From positions 1-64,000 of the forward strand of contig PMSN01000009.1 of assembly GCA_003167555.1 (NCBI GenBank): DNA of 64,000 nt, given 5' to 3'. Positions 44,869-53,100 of this stretch are shown here, in pieces. Position 1 is the first letter of the stretch; the number at the start of each line of letters is the position of its first letter. Source of the stretch: Spartobacteria bacterium (GTDB taxonomy: Bacteria > Verrucomicrobiota > Verrucomicrobiia > Chthoniobacterales > UBA10450). The translations under genes were made by a program, and so were the position numbers. The notes beneath the pieces are model-generated. The model saw only the letters and a program-made list of their open reading frames with translations, ran no database searches and had not been told where the DNA came from.

Positions 44869-45612
44869 GTGAGTGCGCTCATTCAGCTTCGCAACGCGAG
44901 CAAAGCGTTCGGCGCTGCCCCAGCGCTCCAACCCACGGATCTTTCGTTCGAGCGGGGAAAAACCACGGTGCTGATCGGGCCGAGCGGCTGCGGCAAATCC
45001 ACGCTGTTGCGCTTGATCATCGGATTACTCGAACCCGATGGCGGCACGATTCATTTCGACGGCATCGCGATCACCGCTACGAACCTCGCGCAACTCCGCC
45101 ACCGGATTGGTTACGTCATTCAAGATGGCGGTTTGTTCCCGCATCTTACTGCGCGAAAAAATGTTCTCCTGATGGCCACGCATCTGAAAAAACCGGCCGG
45201 TGAAATGCAACGGCGCCTTTCGGAACTCTGCGCGCTCACGCGATTCCCGGAAGCAGCGCTCGATCGTTATCCCATCGAGCTTTCCGGCGGGCAGCGCCAG
45301 CGCATCAGTCTCATGCGCGCGCTCGCGCTTTCGCCCGAGTTGCTCCTCCTCGACGAACCGCTCGGCGCGCTCGATCCGCTCGTGCGAGCCGCGTTGCAGA
45401 AAGATCTGAAGGAAATTTTCGCGCGGCTCAAGCAAACCGCGATTCTCGTCACGCACGATCTCGCGGAAGCGGCTTACCTGGGCGAAGAAATTGTGCTGAT
45501 GAACGAAGGACGTGTCGTCCAAATCGGCACGCTGGAAGATCTGCGCGCGAAACCGGCGAGCGCTTTCGTCACCGAGTTCATCAACGCGCAGCGAAGCCTC
45601 GCAGTGATATGA
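44869..45612 (+). CDS. ABC transporter ATP-binding protein, OpuC/EgtV type
   Basis: From GTG 44869 (VSALIQLRN) the protein has 247 residues. All nucleotide-binding motifs are present: Walker A GPSGCGKST, Q-loop YVIQDGGLFPH, signature LSGGQRQRISL, Walker B LLLLDEPLGALDP and the switch LVTHD. It is of the quaternary-amine (OpuCA/ProV) branch but lacks the C-terminal CBS domains, as in the EgtV ergothioneine ATPase. It starts 7 nt after egtD and its stop overlaps the permease start (ATGA), so it belongs to the same operon. Confidence 0.93.
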   Translation: MSALIQLRNASKAFGAAPALQPTDLSFERGKTTVLIGPSGCGKSTLLRLIIGLLEPDGGTIHFDGIAITATNLAQLRHRIGYVIQDGGLFPHLTARKNVLLMATHLKKPAGEMQRRLSELCALTRFPEAALDRYPIELSGGQRQRISLMRALALSPELLLLDEPLGALDPLVRAALQKDLKEIFARLKQTAILVTHDLAEAAYLGEEIVLMNEGRVVQIGTLEDLRAKPASAFVTEFINAQRSLAVI

Positions 45613-47144
45613 ATGCTGCAACAAGGAGCGGCGGTTTGAAACCGCCGACCAAAAAAAAGGGCGGTTTCAAACCGCCCCTCCTTGGATTGCTCGCCACGCT
45701 TTTCGTTCTGCGTGCGTTACCTTGTTGTGCGGAACCCGTCCTGGTCGGCTCAAAAAAATTCACGGAATCATACGTCCTGGGCGAAATCGCAAAGAGGAAA
45801 CTCTATGACACTCCGGAAGGAGCTGAACACCGTCAGGGAATGGGCGGCACAATCATTCTTTGGGAAGCCCTCCGTGCCGGGCAGATTGAAGTTTACCCAG
45901 AGTACACCGGCACGATTGCGGAGGAAATCCTTAAAGCCAATCGGCGATTGTCAGTCAAGGAGCTCCGTGATGCGCTTGAGAAGTTCGGGGTTGGAATAAC
46001 TGAGCCGCTCGGATTCAACAATACCTACGCGCTCGTCATGCGACGCAGCGAGGCGCAACGATTCGGCCTTCGCACAATCAGCGACTTGCGAAATCACCCG
46101 GAACTCAAGTTTGGGCTTACGCATGAGTTCCTCGACCGCCAAGACGGCTGGCAACCACTCGCCCGACGTTACCAACTAAATCCGCCAAACGTTGTTGGAA
46201 TCGATCACGCCCTCGGCTACGCCGCGCTGGTAAATGGTTCGATTGACGTGAAGGACGCGTATTCAACCGATGCAAAAATCGGCGACTACGATCTCGTTAC
46301 TCTGGATGATGATTTGCAATTTTTTCCTCGCTACGACTCAGTTTTCTTATATCGCCTCTCGCTTTCTTTGAAGGCGATAACGTGTTTGCACACGCTGGAA
46401 GGAACGATTGATGACCAAAAGATGATCCAGCTCAACGCCGAGGCAGAGCGAACGAAGAATTATACGCGCGCCGCTGACCTGTATTTTCGCGATGCCGCTT
46501 CTCCGCAGACAAGAAGCATCGGTGAATCTTTCGCGCACAAGTTGTGGCGCTGGACTTCCCGTCACCTCGAGCTGGCCGGCATCTCGCTTCTGCTTTCGAT
46601 CCTTGTTGGTGTTCCGCTCGGCATCGCCGCCAGCCGTGGTGGCGCGCTTGGGCAAGCCATTCTTTCCGTGACGGGCGCAGTGCAAACGATTCCTTCGCTC
46701 GCGCTCCTCGCGCTGCTCGTCCCCGTTCCGTTTTTCGGGATCAGCCCGCGCACCGCGATCGCCGCGCTTTTCCTCTATGGACTTCTCCCCATCGTGCGCA
46801 ACACTGCGACCGGTTTGCAGGACATCGCGCAACCGATCCGCGAATCGGCGATCGCGCTCGGTCTGGAACCCTCAGCGCGCCTTTGGAAAATCTATCTGCC
46901 GATCGCATCGCGCACGATCCTGGGCGGAATAAAGACGAGCGCGGTGATCAACATCGGGACAGCGACGCTGGCTGCGCTCATCGGCGCCGGCGGTCTGGGC
47001 GAGCCCATTCTGAGCGGTTTGAATCTGAACGACCACGTCACGATCCTGGAGGGCGCGATTCCCGCGGCCGTCCTCGCGCTGCTGGTGCAATGGAGTTTTG
47101 AATTGCTGGACCGCCTGCTGATCCCAAAAGGTCTGCGGCTGTAG
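45609..47144 (+). CDS. Substrate-binding protein/permease fusion of an OpuC/EgtU-type ABC transporter
   Basis: The 511-residue protein has a signal sequence (LLGLLATLFVLRALPCCA, about 24-41). A binding domain of the OpuBC family follows at about 43-295 (VLVGSKKFTESYVLGE, GMGGTIILWEALRAGQIEVYPEYTGT, LGFNNTYALVMRRSEA). The C-terminal permease domain (about 305-500) has five helices and the EAA-like loop IRESAIALGLEPSARLWKIYLPIASR. The expected substrates are quaternary amines or betaines; the operon suggests ergothioneine or hercynine. Residues 5-25 are encoded by a palindromic repeat. The domain order (SBP then permease) is opposite to that known for EgtU. Confidence 0.9.
   Translation: MNAATRSGGLKPPTKKKGGFKPPLLGLLATLFVLRALPCCAEPVLVGSKKFTESYVLGEIAKRKLYDTPEGAEHRQGMGGTIILWEALRAGQIEVYPEYTGTIAEEILKANRRLSVKELRDALEKFGVGITEPLGFNNTYALVMRRSEAQRFGLRTISDLRNHPELKFGLTHEFLDRQDGWQPLARRYQLNPPNVVGIDHALGYAALVNGSIDVKDAYSTDAKIGDYDLVTLDDDLQFFPRYDSVFLYRLSLSLKAITCLHTLEGTIDDQKMIQLNAEAERTKNYTRAADLYFRDAASPQTRSIGESFAHKLWRWTSRHLELAGISLLLSILVGVPLGIAASRGGALGQAILSVTGAVQTIPSLALLALLVPVPFFGISPRTAIAALFLYGLLPIVRNTATGLQDIAQPIRESAIALGLEPSARLWKIYLPIASRTILGGIKTSAVINIGTATLAALIGAGGLGEPILSGLNLNDHVTILEGAIPAAVLALLVQWSFELLDRLLIPKGLRL
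45623..45683. repeat. Palindromic repeat inside the 5' end of the SBP/permease gene
   Basis: AAGGAGCGGCGGTTTGAAAC at the left pairs with the inverse ending CCCTCCTT (22 of 23 bases of the outer arms). Each arm holds the hairpin GGCGGTTT-G-AAACCGCC. It is translated as a Gly/Lys/Pro-rich n-region (SGGLKPPTKKKGGFKPPLL). Confidence 0.85.
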
Positions 47145-47168
47145 CGCGAGCTTGCGCTATCCTCAAGA

Positions 47169-48533
47169 ATGCCAATCGCCTCGATCAATCCGACTACCGG
47201 CGAAACGCTCAAGGAATTTACAGCGCTCAATTCCAGCCAAATCGAAGAGAAACTCGCGAAGACTGTTAACGCTTTCGAACAACACCGCCGCACTTCCTTC
47301 GCGCAACGTGCGCAGTGGCTGATCGCGGCGGCGGATCTTCTCGAGCAAGACAAGGAACACCTCGCGCGGATCATGACGCTGGAAATGGGGAAACTCCTCC
47401 GCGCCGCGAGCGAAGAGATCACGAAATGCTCCAAAAGCTGCCGCTTCTACGCGGAGAATGCCGAACGTTTTCTCGCCGATCAAGTCATCCAGACGGATGC
47501 GAACCGAAGTTATGTCCGCTCCGAGCCAATCGGCGCCGTGCTCGCGATCATGCCGTGGAATTTTCCCTTCTGGCAGGTCTTCCGCTTCGCCGCGCCGGCG
47601 TTGATGGCGGGAAACGTCGCGCTGCTGAAACATGCCGCGAATGTTCCGCAGTGCGCGCTGGCCATCGAAGATGTTCTTCAGCGCGCCGGATTCGCGAGCG
47701 GCGTTTTCCAAACGTTGCTCATCGAAACGGAACAGACGCGAACTTTGATCGACGATCCACGCGTGAAAGCCGTCACGCTCACCGGAAGCGAGCGCGCCGG
47801 CAGCGAAGTGGCGAGCGCCGCCGCGCGCCAGATCAAGAAGAGCGTTTTGGAATTGGGCGGAAGCGATCCGTTTATCGTCATGCCGAGCGCCGATCTCAAG
47901 ACGGCGATCGAAACGGGAGTCGCGGCGCGCACGCTTAACAGCGGCCAATCGTGCATCGCCGCGAAGCGCTTCATTTTGTCGGATCAGATTTACGATAGGT
48001 TCGTTTCCGAATTTGTGGAGCGCATGCGCTCGCTCAAAGTCGGCGATCCTCTCGACGCCACGACGGAGATCGGGCCTCTCGCGACCGAAGCGATCCTGCG
48101 CGGAGTCGATCGGCAGGTGCAGGATTCCATTGCCGCCGGCGCGACGTTACTCACGGGCGGAAAGCGAATTAAACCCCCGGGATTTTTTTACGAGCCGACG
48201 GTCTTGGCGGACGTGCCGCGCGATTCGCCCGCGGCGCGCGAAGAGATCTTCGGCCCAGTGGCGTCCATCTTTCGCGTCTCGAGCGCGGCGGAAGCGATCA
48301 AGATCGGCAACGACAGCTCCTTCGGGTTGGGAGCGAGCGCGTGGACGAACGACGCGAGCGAGCAGCAACTCTTCGCCACCGAATTGGAAGCCGGAATGGT
48401 TTTCATCAACAGCATGGTCGCGTCGGATCCACGGTTGCCGTTCGGCGGAGCAAAGCGCTCCGGCTTCGGCCGCGAGCTGGGCGCGGAAGGCATCCGGGAG
48501 TTTGTGAATATTAAGACCGTGTCGATCGCATAG
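47169..48533 (+). CDS. Succinate-semialdehyde-type aldehyde dehydrogenase
   Basis: The 454-residue ALDH has MPIASINPTTGETLKEF, AIMPWNFPFWQVFRFAAPALMAGN, LTGSERAGSEVA, the base Glu in LELGGSDPFIVMP and the nucleophile Cys in NSGQSCIAAKRF. The C-terminus LPFGGAKRSGFGRELG fits. It matches the short SSADH/GabD-like group rather than the ALDH1-like enzyme at 1087. It starts 24 nt after the ABC permease gene and could be read through from the egt operon. A role in betaine or GABA catabolism would be compatible with a quaternary-amine transporter, but this is inference. Confidence 0.9.
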   Translation: MPIASINPTTGETLKEFTALNSSQIEEKLAKTVNAFEQHRRTSFAQRAQWLIAAADLLEQDKEHLARIMTLEMGKLLRAASEEITKCSKSCRFYAENAERFLADQVIQTDANRSYVRSEPIGAVLAIMPWNFPFWQVFRFAAPALMAGNVALLKHAANVPQCALAIEDVLQRAGFASGVFQTLLIETEQTRTLIDDPRVKAVTLTGSERAGSEVASAAARQIKKSVLELGGSDPFIVMPSADLKTAIETGVAARTLNSGQSCIAAKRFILSDQIYDRFVSEFVERMRSLKVGDPLDATTEIGPLATEAILRGVDRQVQDSIAAGATLLTGGKRIKPPGFFYEPTVLADVPRDSPAAREEIFGPVASIFRVSSAAEAIKIGNDSSFGLGASAWTNDASEQQLFATELEAGMVFINSMVASDPRLPFGGAKRSGFGRELGAEGIREFVNIKTVSIA

Positions 48534-48547
48534 TAGCGTGCGCAGTT

Positions 48548-48703
48548 GTCATCCTGAGCCGCGCAGACGGCGAAGGACCTCACCCACGCAGATCGCGCTA
48601 CCGAAAGGCAGTCACGCCGAAGCCGAGGATCACGCTAGATGTAACGCGAAAGCGATTGACCCATTGTGAGGTCCCTCGCCATCGGCGCGGCTCGGGATGT
48701 GAC
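48548..48703. repeat. Palindromic repeat, GTCATCC(C/T)GAGC family
   Basis: GTCATCCTGAGCCGCGCAGA and ACGGCGAAGGACCTCACCC at the left pair with GAGGTCCCTCGCC and GCGCGGCTCGGGATGTGAC at the right. It lies between convergent dehydrogenase and gamma-glutamyltransferase genes. Confidence 0.88.
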
Positions 48704-48727
48704 AAGCAAGAGTCGGACGCGCCAAAA

Positions 48728-50458
48728 CTAGTATCCCGCCGCCTGCCCATCCTTCCGGCCTTCACTCGCGCCGACATAGACGCGTTGACCATCGTGCATC
48801 TCCACCTTGATCGCCTGATATCCGCCGTAGCCGCCCACATCGAAGCGCACGTCGTGACCTCTCTTCTTTAGTTCGCGCACGGTCTCATACGGCACGCCGC
48901 TCTCGACATTCAGGTAACCGCCAGTCTCCGTCAGTTTTTCGCCGGTCGGTTCGCTGTCACCTTCATGTTGCCAGCGCGAGGCATCGCCGGCTTCCTGGAC
49001 GCCCATGCCGAAGTCGATCAGGTTCGTCAAAACCTGGACGTGTCCCTGCGGTTGCATCCCTCCGCCCATCACGCCGAACGCGAGCCACGGCTTTTGATCC
49101 TTCATGACGAAGCCGGGAATGATGGTGTGGAACGGACGTTTGCCGGGCGCGTAAACATTCGCGTGACCCGGCTCCATCGAAAATAATTCGCCGCGATCCT
49201 GGAACATGAAACCGAGCCCTGGGACGACGATGCCGCTGCCCATCCCGCGATAGTTGCTCTGGATGAGGCTGACCATGTTGCCTTCGTCATCGGCGGTGCA
49301 CATGTAAATCGTGTCGCCGTCTTTCAGCGCGGGATTGCCCGGCGCGATCTTGCGCGCGGCCCGCTCCGGATCGATCAGCTTCCGGCGCTCAGCCGCGTAC
49401 GATTTCGAGAGCAAGCCGGCGAGCGGGATTTTCGAAAACGCGGGATCGGCATAAAATTTCGCGCGATCAGCCCACGCTATTTTTTTTGCTTCGACCATGG
49501 CGTGCAAAGCCTGCGGCGAATTGAAACCCATCGCGCGGAGATCGAAGCCTTCCAGCATATTGAGGATCTGGAGCGTCGCGATTCCCTGCCCGTTCGGCGG
49601 CAACTCGAAGACGTCGTAGCCGCGGTAATTCACCGAGACCGGATCGACCCAGGTGGAGGTGTGCTTTTCGAAATCGGCTTTGCGCAAGTATCCGCCGTTC
49701 GCCTGCATGAACGCGTCGATCTTCTCCGCGATCTCGCCTTTGTAATACGCGTCCCGCCCTTTCTCGCCGATCAGGCGCAGGCTGTGCGCGAGCGCGGGAT
49801 TCTTGAAGATGTCCCCTTTCGCCGGCGTGCGCCCTTTGCCGTCGAGCGTGTAAGTTTCGAGAAAGGCTCCGGGCAAATCTTTGTAGAGTTCCGGCCCGAA
49901 GTGCCAATAAAACGCGATGAGCTCCGTGACCGGAAAACCTTCCTCGGCATATTTCGCCGCGGGCGCGAGATCGTCACTGAGTGTGAGTTTGCCGAATTTT
50001 TTATGCAACTCGCTCCATGCATCCACCGTTCCAGGCACACTGATGGGCAGCATGCCGCGCGGCGGAATTGTTGTGCGGTGCAACTTGTCGAGCTCGGCTT
50101 TCATCTGCTCGTAGTTCAGGCCGAGCGGGGAACGGCCGCTGCCGTTCAGGCCGTAGAGCTTGTTCTCCTTCGCGCTGTAAACGATCGCGAAGAGATCGCC
50201 GCCGATCCCGTTCGAGACCGGCTCCATCAAACCAAGCGTCGCGTTGGCCGCGATGGCGGCATCGATGGCGTTGCCGCCTTTTTTCAAGACATCGAGGCCG
50301 ACCTGGGTCGCGAGTGGGACGCTGGTGCAGACCATGCCATGGCGCGCAAGGACTTCGGAACGCGTCGCGAACGGCTTGCCGGTGATGCGATCGATTTGGG
50401 CGAAGAGCGATGAAATCGTGAGTGCGAAGAAAAACGCGAGGAAAGCGAGTCGGCTCAT
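48728..50458 (-). CDS. ggt: Gamma-glutamyltransferase (Ntn-hydrolase, secreted)
   Basis: The 576-residue precursor has a signal peptide (MSRLAFLAFFFALTISSLFAQ) and the GGT fold. The N-terminal subunit shows GMVCTSVPLATQVGLDVLKKGGNAIDAAIAA and SNGIGGDLFAIVY. Self-cleavage is predicted before the Thr of GDTIYMCTADDEGNMVSLIQS, where the usual second Thr-His of the cleavage motif is Ile-Tyr. The C-terminal subunit contains GMGSGIVVPGLGFM and VMGGGMQPQGHVQVL. It cleaves gamma-glutamyl bonds of glutathione and similar thiols in the periplasm. Length is typical. Confidence 0.92.
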   Translation of the reverse strand: MSRLAFLAFFFALTISSLFAQIDRITGKPFATRSEVLARHGMVCTSVPLATQVGLDVLKKGGNAIDAAIAANATLGLMEPVSNGIGGDLFAIVYSAKENKLYGLNGSGRSPLGLNYEQMKAELDKLHRTTIPPRGMLPISVPGTVDAWSELHKKFGKLTLSDDLAPAAKYAEEGFPVTELIAFYWHFGPELYKDLPGAFLETYTLDGKGRTPAKGDIFKNPALAHSLRLIGEKGRDAYYKGEIAEKIDAFMQANGGYLRKADFEKHTSTWVDPVSVNYRGYDVFELPPNGQGIATLQILNMLEGFDLRAMGFNSPQALHAMVEAKKIAWADRAKFYADPAFSKIPLAGLLSKSYAAERRKLIDPERAARKIAPGNPALKDGDTIYMCTADDEGNMVSLIQSNYRGMGSGIVVPGLGFMFQDRGELFSMEPGHANVYAPGKRPFHTIIPGFVMKDQKPWLAFGVMGGGMQPQGHVQVLTNLIDFGMGVQEAGDASRWQHEGDSEPTGEKLTETGGYLNVESGVPYETVRELKKRGHDVRFDVGGYGGYQAIKVEMHDGQRVYVGASEGRKDGQAAGY

Positions 50459-50486
50459 GCCCCAAGCTAGCCGTTCATTTCAGCCT

Positions 50487-50576
50487 GTCATCCCGAGCGA
50501 AGTCGAGGGACCCCGTTGTGCGCCGATCGACGTTTGCCGGGGTCCTTCGACTCCGCTGCGCTTCGCTCAGGATGAC
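50487..50576. repeat. Palindromic repeat, GTCATCCCGAGCGAAGTCGAGG family
   Basis: GTCATCCCGAGCGAAGTCGA and GGGACCCCG at the left pair with GGGGTCCTTCGACTCCGCTG and CGCTCAGGATGAC at the right. It is the shorter variant of the element at 16591. It lies between the gamma-glutamyltransferase and LolC-like genes. Confidence 0.85.
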
Positions 50577-50584
50577 GAAAGTGG

Positions 50585-51877
50585 TTACTCGTAACGGAGC
50601 GCCTTCACGGGATCCAGCCGTGCAGCGCGATAGGCTGGGATCAGCGCGAAAATCCAGCAAATGACAAACGCGCTTACGCAAATAATCGCGACGTCGTGCG
50701 GGATCACTTCGGCGGGGATCTCCGAAAATTGGTAGACCTGCTTCGGAAATATTTCGATACCGAGCGTGCTCGCCAGCCAGTGGCTGAACCCATTCCGATA
50801 ACGGATCAGCGTCATCCCCAGGCCGAGCCCCATTAATGTTCCAAAAATTCCCACGATTATTCCCTGCCCGAGAAAGACCCAGACGATCTGCCAGATATTG
50901 GCGCCGATCGCTTTCATGATCCCGATGTCACGCGTCTTCTGCACCGTCACGGTGATGAGCGTGTTCATGATTCCGAAGGCCGCCACCACGACGATGAAAA
51001 AGAGGAGAAAGAACATCACCGTCCGCTCGAGCCGCACGGCCTCGAAGTATTGATTGTTCATGTCGATCCAGGTTTGCGCGTACTCCGGCGGCTGAAGGAA
51101 CCGCTCGATCGCGCGCTTCACGCCTTCCGCCGCATACGGATCGGCCGTCTTGACGGTGATGCCGTGAAGCGCGTCGCCGAGCCCGTAGAGTTCCTGTCCG
51201 ACGTAAATCGGCACCAGCAAGAATTCTGAGTCGTGCAAATAATGGCCGGTCTCAAAAATTCCGGTGACGGTCAGCTCCTTCGGCAAAACAACCTCGCGCA
51301 GTTTATCGATCGCCTTGCGTTCGTCGGCGCCTTTGCTTTTCTCGAGGTCCTTCAGGCCATCGAGGATATCTCCGAGATTGCCCGGCGAATAAATCGTGAG
51401 CTTGTCGCCAACATCGATCTGAAGCTTGCGCGCCAGTTCCACGCCGAGCACGGCCGATTCTCCCTCCAGATCGAGCGTGCCTTTCCTGATGAATTTTTTC
51501 AACGGCACGACCTTTTCCTCCTCGGCCGGGTCGATGCCGCGAATGAGTGGCGCGAGCCGGTGATTCTGGAACTCGACGATCACAGGGCCCTGCACATAAG
51601 GCGCGGTCCCGACCACACCGGGCGTGTTGCGAATCTTCACGGTCAGATCGCGCCAATCGCGCAAGACGTCCTCCGTGCTGACGAGAATGTGCGCGTCGAA
51701 ATCGATCACCTTCTGCCGCAGCTCCCGGTCGAATCCGGTCATGACCGAGATGACGAGAATGAGAACGGTCACGCCGAGCATCACGCCGGCCATGGAGATG
51801 AGCGTGATGATCGAGACGAACGTGCGCTTCGGTTTGAGATAGCGCAGCGCGAGGAAAAAGCTGAACGGCAGTTTCAA
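50585..51877 (-). CDS. Lipoprotein-releasing ABC transporter permease (LolC/LolE family)
   Basis: The 430-residue protein has the FtsX-like plan: a first helix (RTFVSIITLISMAGVMLGVTVLILVISVMTGF), a large periplasmic MacB-like domain (about 60-270), and three C-terminal helices (VMFFLLFFIVVVAAFGIMNTLI; IWQIVWVFLGQGIIVGIFG; DVAIICVSAFVICWIFALIP). The end LIPAYRAARLDPVKALRYE is the conserved family tail. With LolD it would extract lipoproteins for the outer membrane. No lolD is adjacent in this window. Confidence 0.93.
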   Translation of the reverse strand: MKLPFSFFLALRYLKPKRTFVSIITLISMAGVMLGVTVLILVISVMTGFDRELRQKVIDFDAHILVSTEDVLRDWRDLTVKIRNTPGVVGTAPYVQGPVIVEFQNHRLAPLIRGIDPAEEEKVVPLKKFIRKGTLDLEGESAVLGVELARKLQIDVGDKLTIYSPGNLGDILDGLKDLEKSKGADERKAIDKLREVVLPKELTVTGIFETGHYLHDSEFLLVPIYVGQELYGLGDALHGITVKTADPYAAEGVKRAIERFLQPPEYAQTWIDMNNQYFEAVRLERTVMFFLLFFIVVVAAFGIMNTLITVTVQKTRDIGIMKAIGANIWQIVWVFLGQGIIVGIFGTLMGLGLGMTLIRYRNGFSHWLASTLGIEIFPKQVYQFSEIPAEVIPHDVAIICVSAFVICWIFALIPAYRAARLDPVKALRYE

Positions 51878-51925
51878 AGTGGCGATATGGTGGCGGGGAA
51901 CGCGAGGTTTTTCCAGAAATGAAAT

Positions 51926-51993
51926 TGTAGCGGCGGTCTCTGACCGCCGAAAGTCTCTCTTGAAATCGGCCGGCGGTCAAAGATCGCCGCTAG
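51926..51993. repeat. Palindromic repeat, TGTAGCGGCGG family
   Basis: TGTAGCGGCGGTCTCTGACC at the left pairs imperfectly with CGGCGGTCAAAGATCGCCGCTA at the right. It is closely related to the element at 24797 and lies 3 nt from the stop codon of the DUF2237 gene. Confidence 0.88.
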
Positions 51994-51996
51994 AGG

Positions 51997-52359
51997 TCAC
52001 TCCTTGATCGAGTGCGCTTTCAGGTCTTCGAGCGTGACAAATTCAAGCGCCGAAGAATGCGTGGCCTCGAGATCGACCGGCGGCGCGACACCGCGCCGTA
52101 GCGCTTCTTCGTAGCGCGCGGCGCAGAGACACCATTTGTCGCCCGGTTCCAGGCCGGGAAAATTCCATTCCGGGTGCGGCGTCACCAGATCGTTTCCCTG
52201 AAAGACGGAATCGTCCAAAAACTCGCGCGTGACCTGCACGCAGACCGTGTGCTGCCCGACGTCTTCCGGGCCGGTCCGGCAATATCCGTCACGATAAAAT
52301 CCCGTCATCGGATCGCGGCAACAGCAGCGCAGCTCGGTCCCAAGAACATTCGTCACCAT
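51997..52359 (-). CDS. DUF2237 family protein
   Basis: From ATG 52359 the product has 120 residues. It has NVLGTELRCCCRDPMTGFYRDGYCRTGPEDVGQHTVC and FQGNDLVTPHPEWNFPGLEPGDKWCLCAARYEEAL, the two conserved blocks of DUF2237, a widespread family of unknown function with many Cys and His residues. The structure of a relative suggested a cystathionine-beta-synthase-unlike small fold, but the role is not established. The frame upstream of this ATG overlaps a palindromic repeat region and is not used. Confidence 0.9.
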   Translation of the reverse strand: MVTNVLGTELRCCCRDPMTGFYRDGYCRTGPEDVGQHTVCVQVTREFLDDSVFQGNDLVTPHPEWNFPGLEPGDKWCLCAARYEEALRRGVAPPVDLEATHSSALEFVTLEDLKAHSIKE

Positions 52360-52378
52360 GGCGAGATGATAGCACAAA

Positions 52379-52515
52379 GGGGAGCGCAGGCTGCCAGCCT
52401 GCGGTGTTCGGCAGCTTGCCGAATACATCCTTGTAAACGTGAGATTACTTTTTCACGCGCAAAGGGGCCGCCGGGCAAGCTGCCCGGCGGTGCAGGCTGG
52501 CAGCCTGCGCTCCCC
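52379..52515. repeat. Palindromic repeat, GGGGAGCGCAGGCTGCCAGC family
   Basis: GGGGAGCGCAGGCTGCCAGC at the left pairs with GCTGGCAGCCTGCGCTCCCC at the right edge. Inner hairpins CGGCAGCTTGCCG and GGGCAAGCTGCCCGG are also present. It fills the space between the divergent DUF2237 and 2H phosphoesterase genes. Confidence 0.88.
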
Positions 52516-52566
52516 AGAATAGCAGCAAAACGTTGAGCTTGGGAAATGCTTGCCCGACAATCGGAA

Positions 52567-53100
52567 ATGACCACGGCGAACATCGTCATCGCTTACTGGC
52601 TGGTCCCAGCCGAACCGGCGCGAAGTTTTTTCGCCTCTATCACTCGCGAGCTTGCCGCACGTTTCGCGGCGCCAGTCTTTGAGCCGCACCTCACGGTTTA
52701 CGCCGGGCCAGGAGGAGCAGTGGATCCAAACGAAGTCTTGAGTCGTGCGCTCGCGGAACACGGGCCTCTTCAACTTTCGGTCCGCGACGTGCGATCCTCC
52801 GACCAATTCACGAAGACTGTCTTCGTTCAATTCGAAGACGATCCGCGACTGGCCGAAATCAGTTTCGCTCTGCGGCGGGCGTCGGCAGATGATGCGGATT
52901 ACGAACTGAATCAGCATCTCAGTTTGATTTACAAAACGATGGAGACCGCCGTGAAAAGTGAGCTGGCGAATTCGATTCGCATTCCGTTTCGGGAAGTAAG
53001 ATTCGATTCGGCGAAGGCCGTCGCCTGCCCGACGCCCATCAGATCGCGCGCGGATGTGGAGGCTTGGCGCGTCGTGGCCACCCAATCGCTGGCCAAATGA
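52567..53100 (+). CDS. 2H phosphoesterase superfamily protein (LigT / cyclic phosphodiesterase-like)
   Basis: From ATG 52567 the product has 177 residues. Two H-x-T/S motifs of the 2H superfamily are present: FEPHLTVYAGP and NQHLSLIYK, about 80 residues apart. These enzymes open 2',3'-cyclic phosphates or handle 2'-5' RNA links. Its stop overlaps the ATG of rtcB (ATGA), so the two are translated together. The context suggests processing of the RNA end substrates of RtcB, or cyclic phosphate turnover, but this has not been shown. Confidence 0.85.
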   Translation: MTTANIVIAYWLVPAEPARSFFASITRELAARFAAPVFEPHLTVYAGPGGAVDPNEVLSRALAEHGPLQLSVRDVRSSDQFTKTVFVQFEDDPRLAEISFALRRASADDADYELNQHLSLIYKTMETAVKSELANSIRIPFREVRFDSAKAVACPTPIRSRADVEAWRVVATQSLAK

